Shown piece after piece: positions 24,807-33,190 of a stretch of DNA of 64,000 nucleotides (position 1 is its first letter; every line of letters starts with the position of its first letter). The notes under the pieces were generated by a model, which saw only the letters and a program-made list of their open reading frames with translations, made no database searches and had not been told where the DNA came from. The stretch comes from Alphaproteobacteria bacterium (GTDB taxonomy: Bacteria > Pseudomonadota > Alphaproteobacteria > ATCC43930 > CGMCC-115725). Location: the NCBI GenBank assembly GCA_030041335.1, contig JASHOB010000196.1, positions 124,001 to 188,000 on the forward strand. The letters are read 5' to 3'. The translations under genes were made by a program, and so were the position numbers.

Positions 24807-25584
24807 ACCACCTCATCCTGTCGCGCAGCGCGACCGCGGGCCCGACCACCAGCATCGCCGGCGCTGCGACCGCGGCTTGCTCGGCATCGGCCGCGGCATG
24901 GGCGAGCGTGGTGACGATCACACGCTGCTCCGCCGTGGTCGCTTTGGCGACAATCGCCGCTGGCTCGTCGGCGCCACGCCCGGCGGCAATCAGCCGGTCC
25001 GCGACCTCCCGCAAATGACCCAGCGCCATATAGACCACGATGGTCGGCGCCGCGCCCGCCAGCGCGTCCCAATCGACGCGTTGCGGCAGCGCGCCGCCAG
25101 TGTTGTGGCCGGAGACAAAGGCGAAGCTTTGGTTAAGGTCGCGATGCGTCGCCGGGATGCCGGCATAGGCGAGACCGCCGAGCGCCGCAGTGATGCCGGG
25201 CACGACCCGAAACGGCACGCCGGCTTCTCGCAATGCGATCGCTTCCTCGCCGCCGCGGCCGAAAACAAAAGGATCGCCGCCTTTCAAACGGAGCACACGC
25301 TTGTCTGTGCGCGCCAACCGAATCAGGCGCAGCGAAATATCCTCCTGCTGAGCCGACGGTCGGCCACCCCGCTTGCCGGCGTAGTCGAGTGCCGCATCGC
25401 TGCGCCTCAGCGCCAGCACACGGCGGTCCACGAGTGCGTCATAGACGATGACGTCGGCGTGGTTCAGCGCGTGGTGGGCGAGTAGGGTCAGCAAACCAGG
25501 ATCGCCCGGTCCGGCGCCGACGAGCCAGACCGAGCCCGGCGCGAAGTCGGGAAAGTCGAAGGATGGCGGGTCGAGCTTCGACAT
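24799..25584 (-). CDS. cobA: Uroporphyrinogen-III C-methyltransferase
   Basis: A 261-residue SAM-dependent enzyme that makes precorrin-2 from uroporphyrinogen III for siroheme and cobalamin. Landmarks are VGAGPGDPGLLT, ADVIVYDALVD, RLKGGDPFVFGRGGEE, VVPGITAALGG and GIPATHRD. It is a stand-alone SUMT without the CysG oxidase/ferrochelatase domain. It precedes and overlaps the SCO1 gene, and its promoter region is shared with the divergent ankyrin gene. The B12-dependent NrdJ in the same window makes a cobalamin requirement plausible; no other cobalamin genes are nearby. Confidence 0.93.
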   Translation of the reverse strand: MSKLDPPSFDFPDFAPGSVWLVGAGPGDPGLLTLLAHHALNHADVIVYDALVDRRVLALRRSDAALDYAGKRGGRPSAQQEDISLRLIRLARTDKRVLRLKGGDPFVFGRGGEEAIALREAGVPFRVVPGITAALGGLAYAGIPATHRDLNQSFAFVSGHNTGGALPQRVDWDALAGAAPTIVVYMALGHLREVADRLIAAGRGADEPAAIVAKATTAEQRVIVTTLAHAAADAEQAAVAAPAMLVVGPAVALRDRMRWFD

Positions 25585-25653
25585 ACCTGAACCTCACGGT
25601 AGTCTCACCGCCTGGGCTCGTCTATCATCAAAGCAGACCATGGAGCATGCAGC

Positions 25654-26217
25654 GTGACTCGCAACGGGCGCAGCTTGATGATTGGCGTGGCGGTCGCGGC
25701 TTTGATCTGGGCTGCGCCCGACCACATCGCCTCGGCACAGGACTTGAACAGTATGCTGATTCTGCCGCGCGCGGCGCAGCGTGACGATTTCGATGCCGTG
25801 CTGACCATGTTGCAGCGTGGCGATTTCGTCGACACCGAAGGCGAGGATCACCGGGCGGCGCTGAGCTTCGCCGCCGCCAACGACAATATGAAAATCGCAG
25901 ACCTGCTGCTCAGTCATCTGGCCGTGGTGGACCATCGCGACCGGTTCGGCGATACCGCGTTGCATTGGGCGGCGATCAACGGCCACCCCGATATGGTCAA
26001 ACGTTTGCTCGCGGCCGGCGCATCGGTCGATGCGCAGAACAGCGAGGGCATTACGCCGCTGATGTTCGCAATCACCAACAACCGCAGCGATGTCGTCGGC
26101 GTGTTGCTCGAGGCGGGTGCCGACGTCCATCTCCAGGACTTTACCGGTCACGATGCCCTGTCCTGGGCACGTGACAAGCCGATAATTCGTCAGATCATGC
26201 AACGGGCGGTGCACTGA
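25654..26217 (+). CDS. Exported ankyrin-repeat protein
   Basis: A 187-residue protein with a signal peptide (LMIGVAVAALIWAAPDHIASAQ) and about four ankyrin repeats. The clearest are GDTALHWAAINGHPDMVKRLLAAGASVDAQ and EGITPLMFAITNNRSDVVGVLLEAGADV, described here only by their core TALHWAA and TPLMFAI motifs. It is likely periplasmic and binds a protein partner. The GTG start at 25654 is preceded by GGAG nine bases upstream. It ends one base before the next gene starts, so the two are probably cotranscribed. Function unknown. Confidence 0.85.
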   Translation: MTRNGRSLMIGVAVAALIWAAPDHIASAQDLNSMLILPRAAQRDDFDAVLTMLQRGDFVDTEGEDHRAALSFAAANDNMKIADLLLSHLAVVDHRDRFGDTALHWAAINGHPDMVKRLLAAGASVDAQNSEGITPLMFAITNNRSDVVGVLLEAGADVHLQDFTGHDALSWARDKPIIRQIMQRAVH

Positions 26218-26218
26218 C

Positions 26219-26707
26219 ATGATGACCATAGCCGACATTCTCGCCCGTGGCGGGCAGGCCGGCGCCCTGTTGAGGGGGCGCAACGAGACGGTCGCTGTTT
26301 CGGAATCGTCGACGGGCGGGTTGATCTCGGCGGCGTTGCTGTCGGTGCCGGGAGCCTCTGCTTATTTCATCGGTGGCGGCGTGATCTACACGCGGCAGGC
26401 GCGCAACGCGTTCTTGCAGATAAACGACGAAGCGATGCGCGGGATGCGCGGCGCCAGCGAGCCTTATGCGCTGCTATCGGCGCGCACCGCGCGCGATCAT
26501 TGTGGCGCGTTCTGGGGTGTCGGCGAAACCGGAGCCACCGGACCGACCGGCAACCGCTACGGCGATGCGGCCGGGCACAGTTGCATCGCGGTGGTCGGTC
26601 CGCGTGATCGGGTTATCACCATCGAAACCGGCAGCGCCGATCGCCTCGCTAATATGTACGCCTTCACCTTGGCTGCGCTCGAGCTGCTCATCGAACAACT
26701 CAAGTAA
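26219..26707 (+). CDS. CinA C-terminal-domain amidohydrolase (PncC-like)
   Basis: A 162-residue stand-alone version of the CinA C-terminal domain. It shows VAVSESSTGGLISAALLSVPGAS, YFIGGGVIYT and the GETGATGPTGNRYG loop. Stand-alone proteins of this family include nicotinamide mononucleotide deamidase (PncC), which recycles NMN to NaMN. Some members of this type are inactive paralogues, so the activity is inferred. It starts one base after the ankyrin gene stop. Confidence 0.82.
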   Translation: MMTIADILARGGQAGALLRGRNETVAVSESSTGGLISAALLSVPGASAYFIGGGVIYTRQARNAFLQINDEAMRGMRGASEPYALLSARTARDHCGAFWGVGETGATGPTGNRYGDAAGHSCIAVVGPRDRVITIETGSADRLANMYAFTLAALELLIEQLK

Positions 26708-26828
26708 CCCCACAACCGATAAACCGTTGGTCGTCTCGGGCACTGGCGCGGCCACCGGTGCGCGGGCGACGGCATCGACCATCGCCCGCCCCGGACGGGT
26801 ACGTTGCACCGGTGGCGTCGACACCCGA

Positions 26829-27197
26829 TTATGCGGCAGGCGCTGCGTCGGTGAAGCCCGCGACCGATTGCAATCGGCCATCGTCGGCGCGGACGGCAAA
26901 GTCGGTGCCGCGAAAATACAGCGGCGCCTCGGGCGCGCCGCCGGCAGCCCAGGTGAAGCGCACGTAGCTGTTGTGAGCTTCGATACCGCTCACCAGGCCA
27001 AATCGATAGCCGGCGAATTTTTCTTGCACGCCCGCGATCATCGCGTCGATCTGATCGTGGCCGATGCCCCGACGATGTGCGTCGATATAGACGCCGTCAT
27101 CGGTCCAAGTCTTGGCGATCAGGGTGCGCCGCTTGTGCGGGTCGCGCTCGTTCCAGGCCCCGATGTAGTTGGCGACCACTTCATTGACGCTGCTCAT
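26829..27197 (-). CDS. NTF2-like/SnoaL-like small protein, partner of XRE regulator
   Basis: A 122-residue protein of the NTF2-like fold: N-terminal helices (VNEVVANYIGAWNERD, RRTLIAKTWTDDGVYID), an Ala/Gly-containing helix (DQIDAMIAGVQEKF) and beta strands (VRFTWAAGG, FRGTDFAVRADDG). Members act as cyclases, isomerases or ligand binders; the D/H residues in VYIDAHRR might be catalytic. ATG 27197 is preferred to 27203 because AAGGAGG lies directly against the first ATG but at normal spacing from the second. A 16-bp operator-like site lies 60-75 bases upstream, overlapping the end of the XRE gene, and a near-copy precedes that regulator. Confidence 0.82.
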   Translation of the reverse strand: MSSVNEVVANYIGAWNERDPHKRRTLIAKTWTDDGVYIDAHRRGIGHDQIDAMIAGVQEKFAGYRFGLVSGIEAHNSYVRFTWAAGGAPEAPLYFRGTDFAVRADDGRLQSVAGFTDAAPAA

Positions 27198-27256
27198 AGC
27201 CATCCTCCTTGGTTCGTGTCAGACGGCCATGGTCGCGTATCAAGGGCAGCAAAGCG

Positions 27257-27272
27257 ATTACGTCACAGGTAA
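27257..27272 (-). promoter_or_regulatory. Operator-like site, copy 2 (TTACCTGTGACGTAAT on minus strand)
   Basis: This site matches copy 1 (28095-28110) at 15 of 16 bases. TTAC and GTAA are inverted around seven bases. It covers the last two sense codons and the stop of the XRE gene and lies 60-75 bases before the NTF2-like start codon, a normal promoter position. Confidence 0.6.
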
Positions 27273-28060
27273 GGAGATATTATTTTTCTCTCGACCGCGT
27301 GCGCCGTTGCCGCGTCGGCGGGAAAGAACAATTCGAGCGCCAGTTCCGACAACGTCACCTCGATCGGCGTGCCGAAAATCGTGGTTGTGCTCAAGAACGA
27401 TAACAGGCCCAACGAAGTATGGACTTTGAAGGGGATGGCGACAGCGTGATCCGCCGTCGTGTCTTGCGCCTCGGGGGGCGCCGGATAAGACAACAGCTCA
27501 CGCCGCAGCGCCGCCAGCTCGGGAAAAGCAGTTATGTCGATCTGCTGCTTGAGCCGTGCCAGAATGTGGCCGCGCCATTCGGCAAGATTGGCGATACGGG
27601 GTGCCATTCCCTGGGGATGCAGGGTCAAGCGCAACCCGTTGACAGGCGGTTGCAACAATTCCTCGGCGCAACCCTCGTAGAGCTCAGGCAGCGCCGAATT
27701 GCTGGCAACGACGCGCCACTGCCGATCGATGGCAAACGCGGGGTAGGGCTTCTGTCGCTCGAGCACGAGGTCGATGGCGGCGCGCACCGCGGCCAGCGCC
27801 GGGTCTGCCAGGGTTCGCTCGCCAAAGGATGGCGCGAACCCGGCCGCGACCAGCAGCACATTGCGCTCGCGCATCGGCACCTCGAGCCGCTCTGCGAGGT
27901 GCAGCACCATGTCCCGGCTCGGCCGGGCGCGTCCGGTTTCGACAAAGCTCAGATGCCGCGTCGATATCCTCGCTTCACAGGCGAGATCGAGTTGGCTCAA
28001 GTGCCGGCGTTGTCGCCATTCACGCAGCAGGCCGCCGACGGGACGGGCGATTTGATTCAT
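27263..28060 (-). CDS. XRE-family regulator with MmyB-like ligand-binding domain
   Basis: A 265-residue regulator. Residues about 10-70 are a Cro/C1-type helix-turn-helix (LLREWRQRRHLSQLDLACEARISTRHLSFVETGRA, of which SQLDLACEARIS is the core). The rest is an MmyB-like PAS-type ligand-binding domain: AIDRQWRVVASNSALPELYEG, HPQGMAPRIANLAEWRGHI and a terminal segment SLGLLSFLSTTTIFGTP. This domain binds a small hydrophobic ligand in characterised relatives. Two near-identical 16-bp sites, one before this gene and one before the NTF2-like gene, suggest it represses itself and that gene. ATG start. Confidence 0.9.
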   Translation of the reverse strand: MNQIARPVGGLLREWRQRRHLSQLDLACEARISTRHLSFVETGRARPSRDMVLHLAERLEVPMRERNVLLVAAGFAPSFGERTLADPALAAVRAAIDLVLERQKPYPAFAIDRQWRVVASNSALPELYEGCAEELLQPPVNGLRLTLHPQGMAPRIANLAEWRGHILARLKQQIDITAFPELAALRRELLSYPAPPEAQDTTADHAVAIPFKVHTSLGLLSFLSTTTIFGTPIEVTLSELALELFFPADAATAHAVERKIISPYL

Positions 28061-28094
28061 GTGCCATATTAGTGCGGGGGCGAATGCCCTTAAA

Positions 28095-28110
28095 TTACCT
28101 GCGACGTAAT
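28095..28110 (+). promoter_or_regulatory. Operator-like site, copy 1 (TTACCTGCGACGTAAT)
   Basis: The site lies 35-50 bases upstream of the XRE start codon, so in its promoter, and 9 bases beyond the end of the cold-shock gene. It matches the second copy at 27257-27272 with one difference. ATTAC and GTAAT form inverted arms around a 7-base centre. Confidence 0.6.
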
Positions 28111-28119
28111 GGCACCGCG

Positions 28120-28326
28120 TCAGGCTTGCTTCAGATTAACCGCCGAGGTGCGGCCTTGCTGGCCGCGTTCGATGTCATAACTCAGCTTCTGGCCTTCGCG
28201 CAGGCCGCCCATGCCGGACCGCTCAACCGCCGAGATGTGAACGAATACGTCCTTGGTCCCGTCCTCCGGCTGAATAAATCCATAGCCTTTTTGGCTACTA
28301 AACCATTTTACTGTGCCGATGGCCAT
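28120..28326 (-). CDS. Cold-shock domain protein, CspA family
   Basis: A 68-residue single cold-shock domain, the typical CspA size. It starts MAIGTVKWF and has the RNA-binding motifs RNP1 (KGYGFI) and RNP2 (VFVHI). It would bind single-stranded RNA and act as an RNA chaperone. The ATG at 28326 is preceded by GGAGG at good spacing; a TTG 12 bases upstream is not needed. The 277 bases to the divergent lipoprotein gene leave room for a long regulated 5' UTR, as is common for csp genes. Confidence 0.95.
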   Translation of the reverse strand: MAIGTVKWFSSQKGYGFIQPEDGTKDVFVHISAVERSGMGGLREGQKLSYDIERGQQGRTSAVNLKQA

Positions 28327-28603
28327 CTTGGCCTCCAATGGAGTGTTTCAGCGCAATCGTCGCGCCACCGATCGGTCTCGCTTGAGGTCGGAAAGGGGGC
28401 CGGCGCCGGCTGAGCCCGGCGGGGCTGGTCTTCGAACCGCGAACTGTCGATACATCAGCATGGTCCTTGCGCCTGAAATTGGCAAGCCGGCTGAGCAAGG
28501 CCGGCCCAAGATGCTTGTCCTCGAAAATGCAATGCATAATATTTCCGTGGTCGGGCAGCCCGGGAAAGGGTTTGGCCGAAGATTGAAGGGCCTCGAGCGT
28601 GCC

Positions 28604-29269
28604 ATGACCGCGTTGATGCTGAAGAAGACGGCTCAAAGGCTTGCTCTGCGGCGCGCCGTCCCGGCGCTGGCCGCGGTCTCGGCTGTGCTCATTGCCTGTG
28701 GGTGCGACAATACCGCGCGAACGTGGGCTTCGGCCGATGGCGGATCTCGGGGCGCAAGCCCATCCGCGGCGCAGGTCGCGACGGCGGCTCGGCCGCGGGA
28801 CGACGACGGCACGCAAGTCGCCATGGCGGCGCCTGCTGTGAGCGATGCGGACGTTCCGCTCGACCAAAGGGCAGGCGTCGGCGGCAGCGTAAAGCGTCTT
28901 GCCCAAGGCGGCAATCAGCATCCAGCGGGTGGGCAACCCGGTCACCGTCCGGCAGCAACCGCTAACCGGCGCCGCCCGCTCGTGGTCATTCGCTTCGACC
29001 GGCCAGACGTGCCGTACGAGCCGGCGCTCTACACCGCCATCAGCCGCGCCTTGGAGTGGAGGCCAAGCGCCGTCTTTGACCTGGTCGCCGTGTCGCCGAG
29101 CGTCGGCAGCGAGGCAGAGACCGCGCGTAGCGCGGACGAGGCCCAGCGCGATGCCGAGCGCGTCATGCGCACGTTGTCGCAAATGGGACTGCCGGGCGAT
29201 CGCGTGACGCTCTCGGCAATGTTCAGTACCGATGTCCGCGACAACGAAGTGCAGATCTTTGTGCGCTGA
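28604..29269 (+). CDS. Lipoprotein with C-terminal peptide-arm domain of unknown function
   Basis: A 221-residue predicted lipoprotein. The signal peptide (basic KKTAQRLALRR, then AVPALAAVSAVLIAC) ends in a lipobox-like LIAC followed by glycine. A low-complexity Ala/Gly/Asp-rich linker (about residues 40-125) leads to a folded C-terminal domain (PLVVIRFDRPDVPYEPALY, FDLVAVSP, RVMRTLSQMGLPGDRVTLS, VQIFVR). That domain has the beta-alpha-beta pattern of OmpA-like peptidoglycan-binding domains, but without their usual TD.G motif. I have seen similar C-termini in other alphaproteobacterial proteins. The ATG at 28604 is chosen because it gives a proper signal sequence; the frame is open to 28313. 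It is followed 21 bases later by gpt. Confidence 0.75.
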   Translation: MTALMLKKTAQRLALRRAVPALAAVSAVLIACGCDNTARTWASADGGSRGASPSAAQVATAARPRDDDGTQVAMAAPAVSDADVPLDQRAGVGGSVKRLAQGGNQHPAGGQPGHRPAATANRRRPLVVIRFDRPDVPYEPALYTAISRALEWRPSAVFDLVAVSPSVGSEAETARSADEAQRDAERVMRTLSQMGLPGDRVTLSAMFSTDVRDNEVQIFVR

Positions 29270-29290
29270 AGCCATGACGCGTTCGATACC

Positions 29291-29776
29291 GTGACCACCG
29301 CCGCTGGCTATACCAAGAATTTTCCCGTCACCTGGGACGAATTGCACCGCCATGCTCGTGCCTTGGCGTGGCGGCTCGTCGAACTGGGGCCGTGGCAGAG
29401 CATCGTCGCCGTGACACGCGGCGGACTGGTGCCAGCGGCGATCGTGGCGCGAGAGCTCGATTTGCGGCTGATCGACACCGTTTGTATCGCCAGCTATGAC
29501 GATCGCTCGCAAGGCAAGCTCACGATCCTGAAGCCGGTGCCAGGTGACGGTACCGGTGTGCTCATTATCGACGATTTGGTCGATACCGGCTTCACTGCCA
29601 AGGCAGTGCGGGAAATGTTGCCCAAGGCCCATTTCGCCACCATTTATGCCAAGCCCGCCGGCCGCCCGATGGTCGACACTTTTGTCACCGAGGTGAGCCA
29701 GGACACCTGGATTCTGTTTCCTTGGGACATCGAGCCGCAATTCGCCCCGCCGATCGCCAGCGTCCGCCGCCGCTGA
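29291..29776 (+). CDS. gpt: Xanthine-guanine phosphoribosyltransferase
   Basis: A 161-residue purine-salvage enzyme that joins xanthine, guanine or hypoxanthine to PRPP. Landmarks are [30 protein letters not shown] and the PRPP-binding motif [11 protein letters not shown]. The length equals E. coli Gpt plus a few residues, and the C-terminal PWDIEPQF region agrees. GTG start. The following ggt reading frame begins inside or right after this gene. Confidence 0.93.
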   Translation: MTTAAGYTKNFPVTWDELHRHARALAWRLVELGPWQSIVAVTRGGLVPAAIVARELDLRLIDTVCIASYDDRSQGKLTILKPVPGDGTGVLIIDDLVDTGFTAKAVREMLPKAHFATIYAKPAGRPMVDTFVTEVSQDTWILFPWDIEPQFAPPIASVRRR

Positions 29777-31506
29777 ATTTTCTTGGTATCGGCGCGTTGG
29801 CCGCGATCGCGCTGCCGTGCAGCGTTGCCGTTGCGCAGGCGCCAATGCCGGAGGCGGCGACCGGCCACACGCGCCATTATCCGAGCTTCGCGGCCCACGA
29901 AATGGTGGTCGCCGCCGAGCCGCTTGCCGCCAAGGTCGGCCGCGACATCTTGCGGGATGGCGGCAATGCGGTTGATGCGGCGATTGCGTCAGCGCTGGTG
30001 CTGAACCTGGTGGAGCCACAATCTTCCGGTGTCGGCGGCGGCGGCTTCCTCGTCTATTACGCCGCGAAATCGCGTACGCTGACGACGATCGACGGGCGCG
30101 AGACCGCGCCAGCTGCCGCGAAGCCCGATCGCTTCCTCAATCCCGACGGCACGCCAATGCAGTTCTTCACCGCGGTTGTCGGCGGGCGCGCGATCGGCAC
30201 GCCGGGTTATTTGCGCATGCTGGAAATGGCGCACCACAAGTTCGGCAAGCTGCCATGGGCCAACCTGTTCGCGCCGGCGATCAAGCTCGCCAGCGATGGT
30301 TTTGCCGTGTCGGATCGACTGCATATGCTGCTGGTCGGCGACAAATTCCTGTCGCGCTACCCGTCGGCAAGGTCCTACTTCTACCATCCCGACGGCACCC
30401 CGCTGGCAGCCGGGGAGACTCTGAAGAATCCGCAGCTCGCCCGCATCTTCACCGAAGTGGCGATGCGCGGTGCCGATGCCTTCTATCAGGGCATGGTCGC
30501 GCAAGAAATCGTTGATGCCGTGCACACCGCTTCGCCGCCCGGCGATGTCACGATCGCGGATCTCGCCAATTATCGCGCCAAAGAACGCGGGCCGGTGTGC
30601 GGTTCCTATCGCATCTGGCGAGTTTGCGGCATGGGACCGCCGAGTTCCGGCGGCGTCACATTGCTGCAGATTTTGCGAATGCTGCAGCGATTTCCGCCGA
30701 GCCGGCTCGATTTGGATGCGCCTGACGCCGTTCACCTGTTCGCCGAGGCTGGCAAGCTCGCTTTCGCCGACCGCGACCGCTACCTCGCCGACACCGACTT
30801 CGTACCGGCGCCGGTCTCGGGTCTCCTCGACCCGGCCTATCTCGCGGATCGCGCCAAGCTGATTAACACGACGCGGGATAGCGGCGTGCGGGCACTGCCG
30901 GGCGAACCGCCCGGACCGCATGCCGAACGCGGCGATGACGCCTCGCCGGAATTACCTTCGACCACCAATCTCGCGGTCCTCGACCGCGACGGCAATGCCG
31001 TTGCGATGACGGTTTCGATCGAGAACCAGTTCGGCTCGCGGGTGATGGTTGATGGTTTCCTTCTCAACAATGAGCTGACCGATTTCTCCTTCCTGCCGCA
31101 ACGTGACCACCGCCCAGTCGCCAACAGCGTCGAGCCGGGCAAGCGGCCGCGCAGCGCGATGTCGCCGACCATCGTGTTCGACACGGGCGGGGTGAAGCTG
31201 ATCGTCGGATCCGCCGGTGGTCCGGCGATCATCGAGGATGTCGCCAAGACGATAATCGCGGTTCTCGATGAGCATCTCGATTTGCAGCGGGCGATCGACC
31301 TGCCCAATGTTGGCGACCGCAACACCGGCACCACAGAGATCGAGGCCGGCCCGGCGGCGGCGGCGCTGAGTGCCGCTCTTGAGGCGCGCGGCCACCACAG
31401 CGTCGTCGGACCACACCCGAGTGGCATTACCGCGATCGAGCGCACGGCCACAGGTGTTGAAGGCGCTGCCGATTCGCGGCGCGACGGCAGCGGCGCCGGC
31501 GACTAG
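29722..31506 (+). CDS. ggt: Gamma-glutamyltranspeptidase
   Basis: A secreted two-chain enzyme that cleaves gamma-glutamyl bonds such as in glutathione. The N-terminus is a signal peptide ([22 protein letters not shown]). The body shows the family motifs [36 protein letters not shown] and the processing site near residues 414-415, where the threonine of [16 protein letters not shown] becomes the new N-terminal nucleophile, and SAGGPAIIE near the end. The start is unsure: the only ATG-like choice before the signal peptide is the TTG at 29722, inside gpt; a CTG at 29773 would also work. The length (594 residues) fits the family. Confidence 0.9.
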   Translation: MGHRAAIRPADRQRPPPLNFLGIGALAAIALPCSVAVAQAPMPEAATGHTRHYPSFAAHEMVVAAEPLAAKVGRDILRDGGNAVDAAIASALVLNLVEPQSSGVGGGGFLVYYAAKSRTLTTIDGRETAPAAAKPDRFLNPDGTPMQFFTAVVGGRAIGTPGYLRMLEMAHHKFGKLPWANLFAPAIKLASDGFAVSDRLHMLLVGDKFLSRYPSARSYFYHPDGTPLAAGETLKNPQLARIFTEVAMRGADAFYQGMVAQEIVDAVHTASPPGDVTIADLANYRAKERGPVCGSYRIWRVCGMGPPSSGGVTLLQILRMLQRFPPSRLDLDAPDAVHLFAEAGKLAFADRDRYLADTDFVPAPVSGLLDPAYLADRAKLINTTRDSGVRALPGEPPGPHAERGDDASPELPSTTNLAVLDRDGNAVAMTVSIENQFGSRVMVDGFLLNNELTDFSFLPQRDHRPVANSVEPGKRPRSAMSPTIVFDTGGVKLIVGSAGGPAIIEDVAKTIIAVLDEHLDLQRAIDLPNVGDRNTGTTEIEAGPAAAALSAALEARGHHSVVGPHPSGITAIERTATGVEGAADSRRDGSGAGD

Positions 31507-31516
31507 GCGGCCATCC

Positions 31517-32713
31517 GTGATCGACGATCCACACTCGCGCCCGGTGGTTTGGCTCCAACCGGGGCACCACCGGCGTGCGGCCCAGGGCCATCCCTGGATC
31601 TATTCCAACGAGATCACGATGAGCAGCACGGCGAGGGCGCTCGCGCCGGGCACGCTCGTCACCATCCTGACGACCACCGGCGACGCGCTCGGGGTCGCCA
31701 TGCTCAACCCGCACACGCTCATCAGCGCGCGGCTGCTTGATCGCGACGCCGGACGCGTCATCGACCGGGGCTTTTTTGCCGCCCGTCTCGTCGCGGCATT
31801 GCATGTGCGCGAACGCCTCTATCCCGCCCCGTTCTATCGGCTAATTCACGCCGAGGCCGATGGTCTGCCAGGCGTCGTGGTCGATCGTTTCGACGATGTG
31901 TTGGTGATCCAAATAAACACCGCTGGCATCGACCGGCTCGAAGCTGAGTTGTTGGCCGCCTGCACGCAGGTCTTGCAGCCACGTGCCATCGTGCTGCGCA
32001 ACGACAGCGAGGCACGGACCATCGAAGGGCTGCCTCCGCGCCAGCGCGTCATCGGCGAATTCGCGGGCGCGATCGCCGTCGCTGAAAACGGTGCCCGCTT
32101 CCTTGCCGATCCGGTCGGCGGCCAAAAGACCGGCTGGTTCTACGACCAACGTGAAAACCGGCGCGCGGTAGCGGCCGTGTCGGCGGGGGCCCGCGTCCTC
32201 GATCTCTATTGTTTCTCTGGCGGCTTTGCCATCACCGCAGCGCGCGCCGGTGCGCGCGAAGTGATCGGCATCGACCGGTCCGAGCCGGCGCTCAAACTGG
32301 CGCATGGCGCCGCGGAATGTAATCGCGTTGCGTCGATTTGCCGTTTCGAGCGGGCGGAAGTGTTCGCAAAACTGGAAAGCCTCGCCGCCGCGGGGGAACG
32401 CTTTGATATCGTCGTCGCCGATCCGCCGGCCTTCGTCAAATCCCGCAAGGATTTGGGCGCTGGCCTGCGCGGCTATCGCAAGCTAACCCGTCTCGCCGCA
32501 AGCCTGGTGGCGCCCGGCGGCATGCTTTTCGTTGCCTCATGCTCCCACAATGTCGCGGTCGCTGATTTTGGCGAAGCAGTGCGGCGCGGCTTAGACGATG
32601 CCGATCGCTGTGGCCGCATTCTTTTGCGCTCGGGCGCCGCGCCCGACCATCCGCTCCACCCGGCGTTGCCGGAAAGCGCCTATCTCAAGGCCGAGCTTCT
32701 GGCGCTCGATTGA
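31517..32713 (+). CDS. SAM-dependent RNA methyltransferase, RlmI/RlmK-like class I
   Basis: A 398-residue enzyme. An N-terminal PUA-like RNA-binding domain (VVWLQPGHHRRAAQGHPWIYSNEI) is followed by a central region (FYRLIHAEADGLPGVVVDRFDD) and a Rossmann methyltransferase domain. Key motifs are VGGQKTGWFYDQRENRR, VLDLYCFSGGFAI, EVIGIDRSEPAL and the catalytic loop VVADPPAF, typical of 23S rRNA cytosine-C5 methyltransferase RlmI. The GTG at 31517 lies 11 bases after the ggt stop. The frame is open further upstream (to 31370), but inside ggt and without similarity. Confidence 0.9.
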   Translation: MIDDPHSRPVVWLQPGHHRRAAQGHPWIYSNEITMSSTARALAPGTLVTILTTTGDALGVAMLNPHTLISARLLDRDAGRVIDRGFFAARLVAALHVRERLYPAPFYRLIHAEADGLPGVVVDRFDDVLVIQINTAGIDRLEAELLAACTQVLQPRAIVLRNDSEARTIEGLPPRQRVIGEFAGAIAVAENGARFLADPVGGQKTGWFYDQRENRRAVAAVSAGARVLDLYCFSGGFAITAARAGAREVIGIDRSEPALKLAHGAAECNRVASICRFERAEVFAKLESLAAAGERFDIVVADPPAFVKSRKDLGAGLRGYRKLTRLAASLVAPGGMLFVASCSHNVAVADFGEAVRRGLDDADRCGRILLRSGAAPDHPLHPALPESAYLKAELLALD

Positions 32714-32716
32714 CGC

Positions 32717-32733
32717 CGGAGGAAAAGCCTCCG
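32717..32733. other. Small hairpin after the methyltransferase gene
   Basis: CGGAGG and CCTCCG form a 6-bp stem around a 5-base loop just after the stop codon. The following sequence is A-rich, not T-rich, so it is not a convincing Rho-independent terminator on the plus strand. Confidence 0.3.
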
Positions 32734-32758
32734 AAAATAACATAAGAAGGAGGTAGTT

Positions 32759-33190
32759 ATGACAGAATTTACGCCGATTTCTGCGGGAATAGGCGGCGTC
32801 CTGATCGGCCTCGCGGTGGTAATGCTGATGCTGTCGATCGGACGTGTCGCGGGCATAAGCGGGATCGCTGCCGGTGTCCTGGAGCCGCAGCGGGGCGAGT
32901 GGACTTGGCAACTCCCGTTTTTGATCGGACTGGTGGCGGCGCCGCCCTTGATGCACGCCGCCGGCTATCCCTTGCCGCACCCGGTCATGCCGGGAAGCAC
33001 GACGCTGATTGCGATGGCGGGGCTGGTGGTCGGATTCGGGACGCGTCTCAGCGGCGGCTGTACCAGCGGTCACGGCATTTGCGGCGCTGCCCGACTGTCG
33101 TCACGCTCGATCGTGGCAACGGCGACCTTCATGATCGTCGCCATGATCGTCGTGGCGTTGACGCATCACGTCATCGCAGGCATGCCGTGA
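32759..33190 (+). CDS. YeeE/YedE family (DUF395) transporter, first half
   Basis: A 143-residue membrane protein with about four helices. The conserved motif SGGCTSGHGICGAAR carries the cysteines through which YeeE/YedE (TsuA-like) proteins pass thiosulfate or sulfur. The preceding ribosome-binding site is strong (AAGAAGGAGG). This gene and the next encode the N- and C-terminal halves of what is one long protein elsewhere; the split-pair form is common in proteobacteria near persulfide-detoxification genes. The stop overlaps the next start by four bases (GTGA). Confidence 0.9.
   Translation: MTEFTPISAGIGGVLIGLAVVMLMLSIGRVAGISGIAAGVLEPQRGEWTWQLPFLIGLVAAPPLMHAAGYPLPHPVMPGSTTLIAMAGLVVGFGTRLSGGCTSGHGICGAARLSSRSIVATATFMIVAMIVVALTHHVIAGMP

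Noticed and set aside
26708-26828. Extension or extra gene between the CinA-like and NTF2-like genes
   Set aside because: The overlapping frames are Ala/Arg/Pro-rich shadows; I see only a short convergent intergenic region.
28298-30019. 573-residue minus-strand frame across the lipoprotein, gpt and the start of ggt
   Set aside because: Three genes with clear motifs lie on the other strand. The frame is low-complexity and Arg/Pro-rich.
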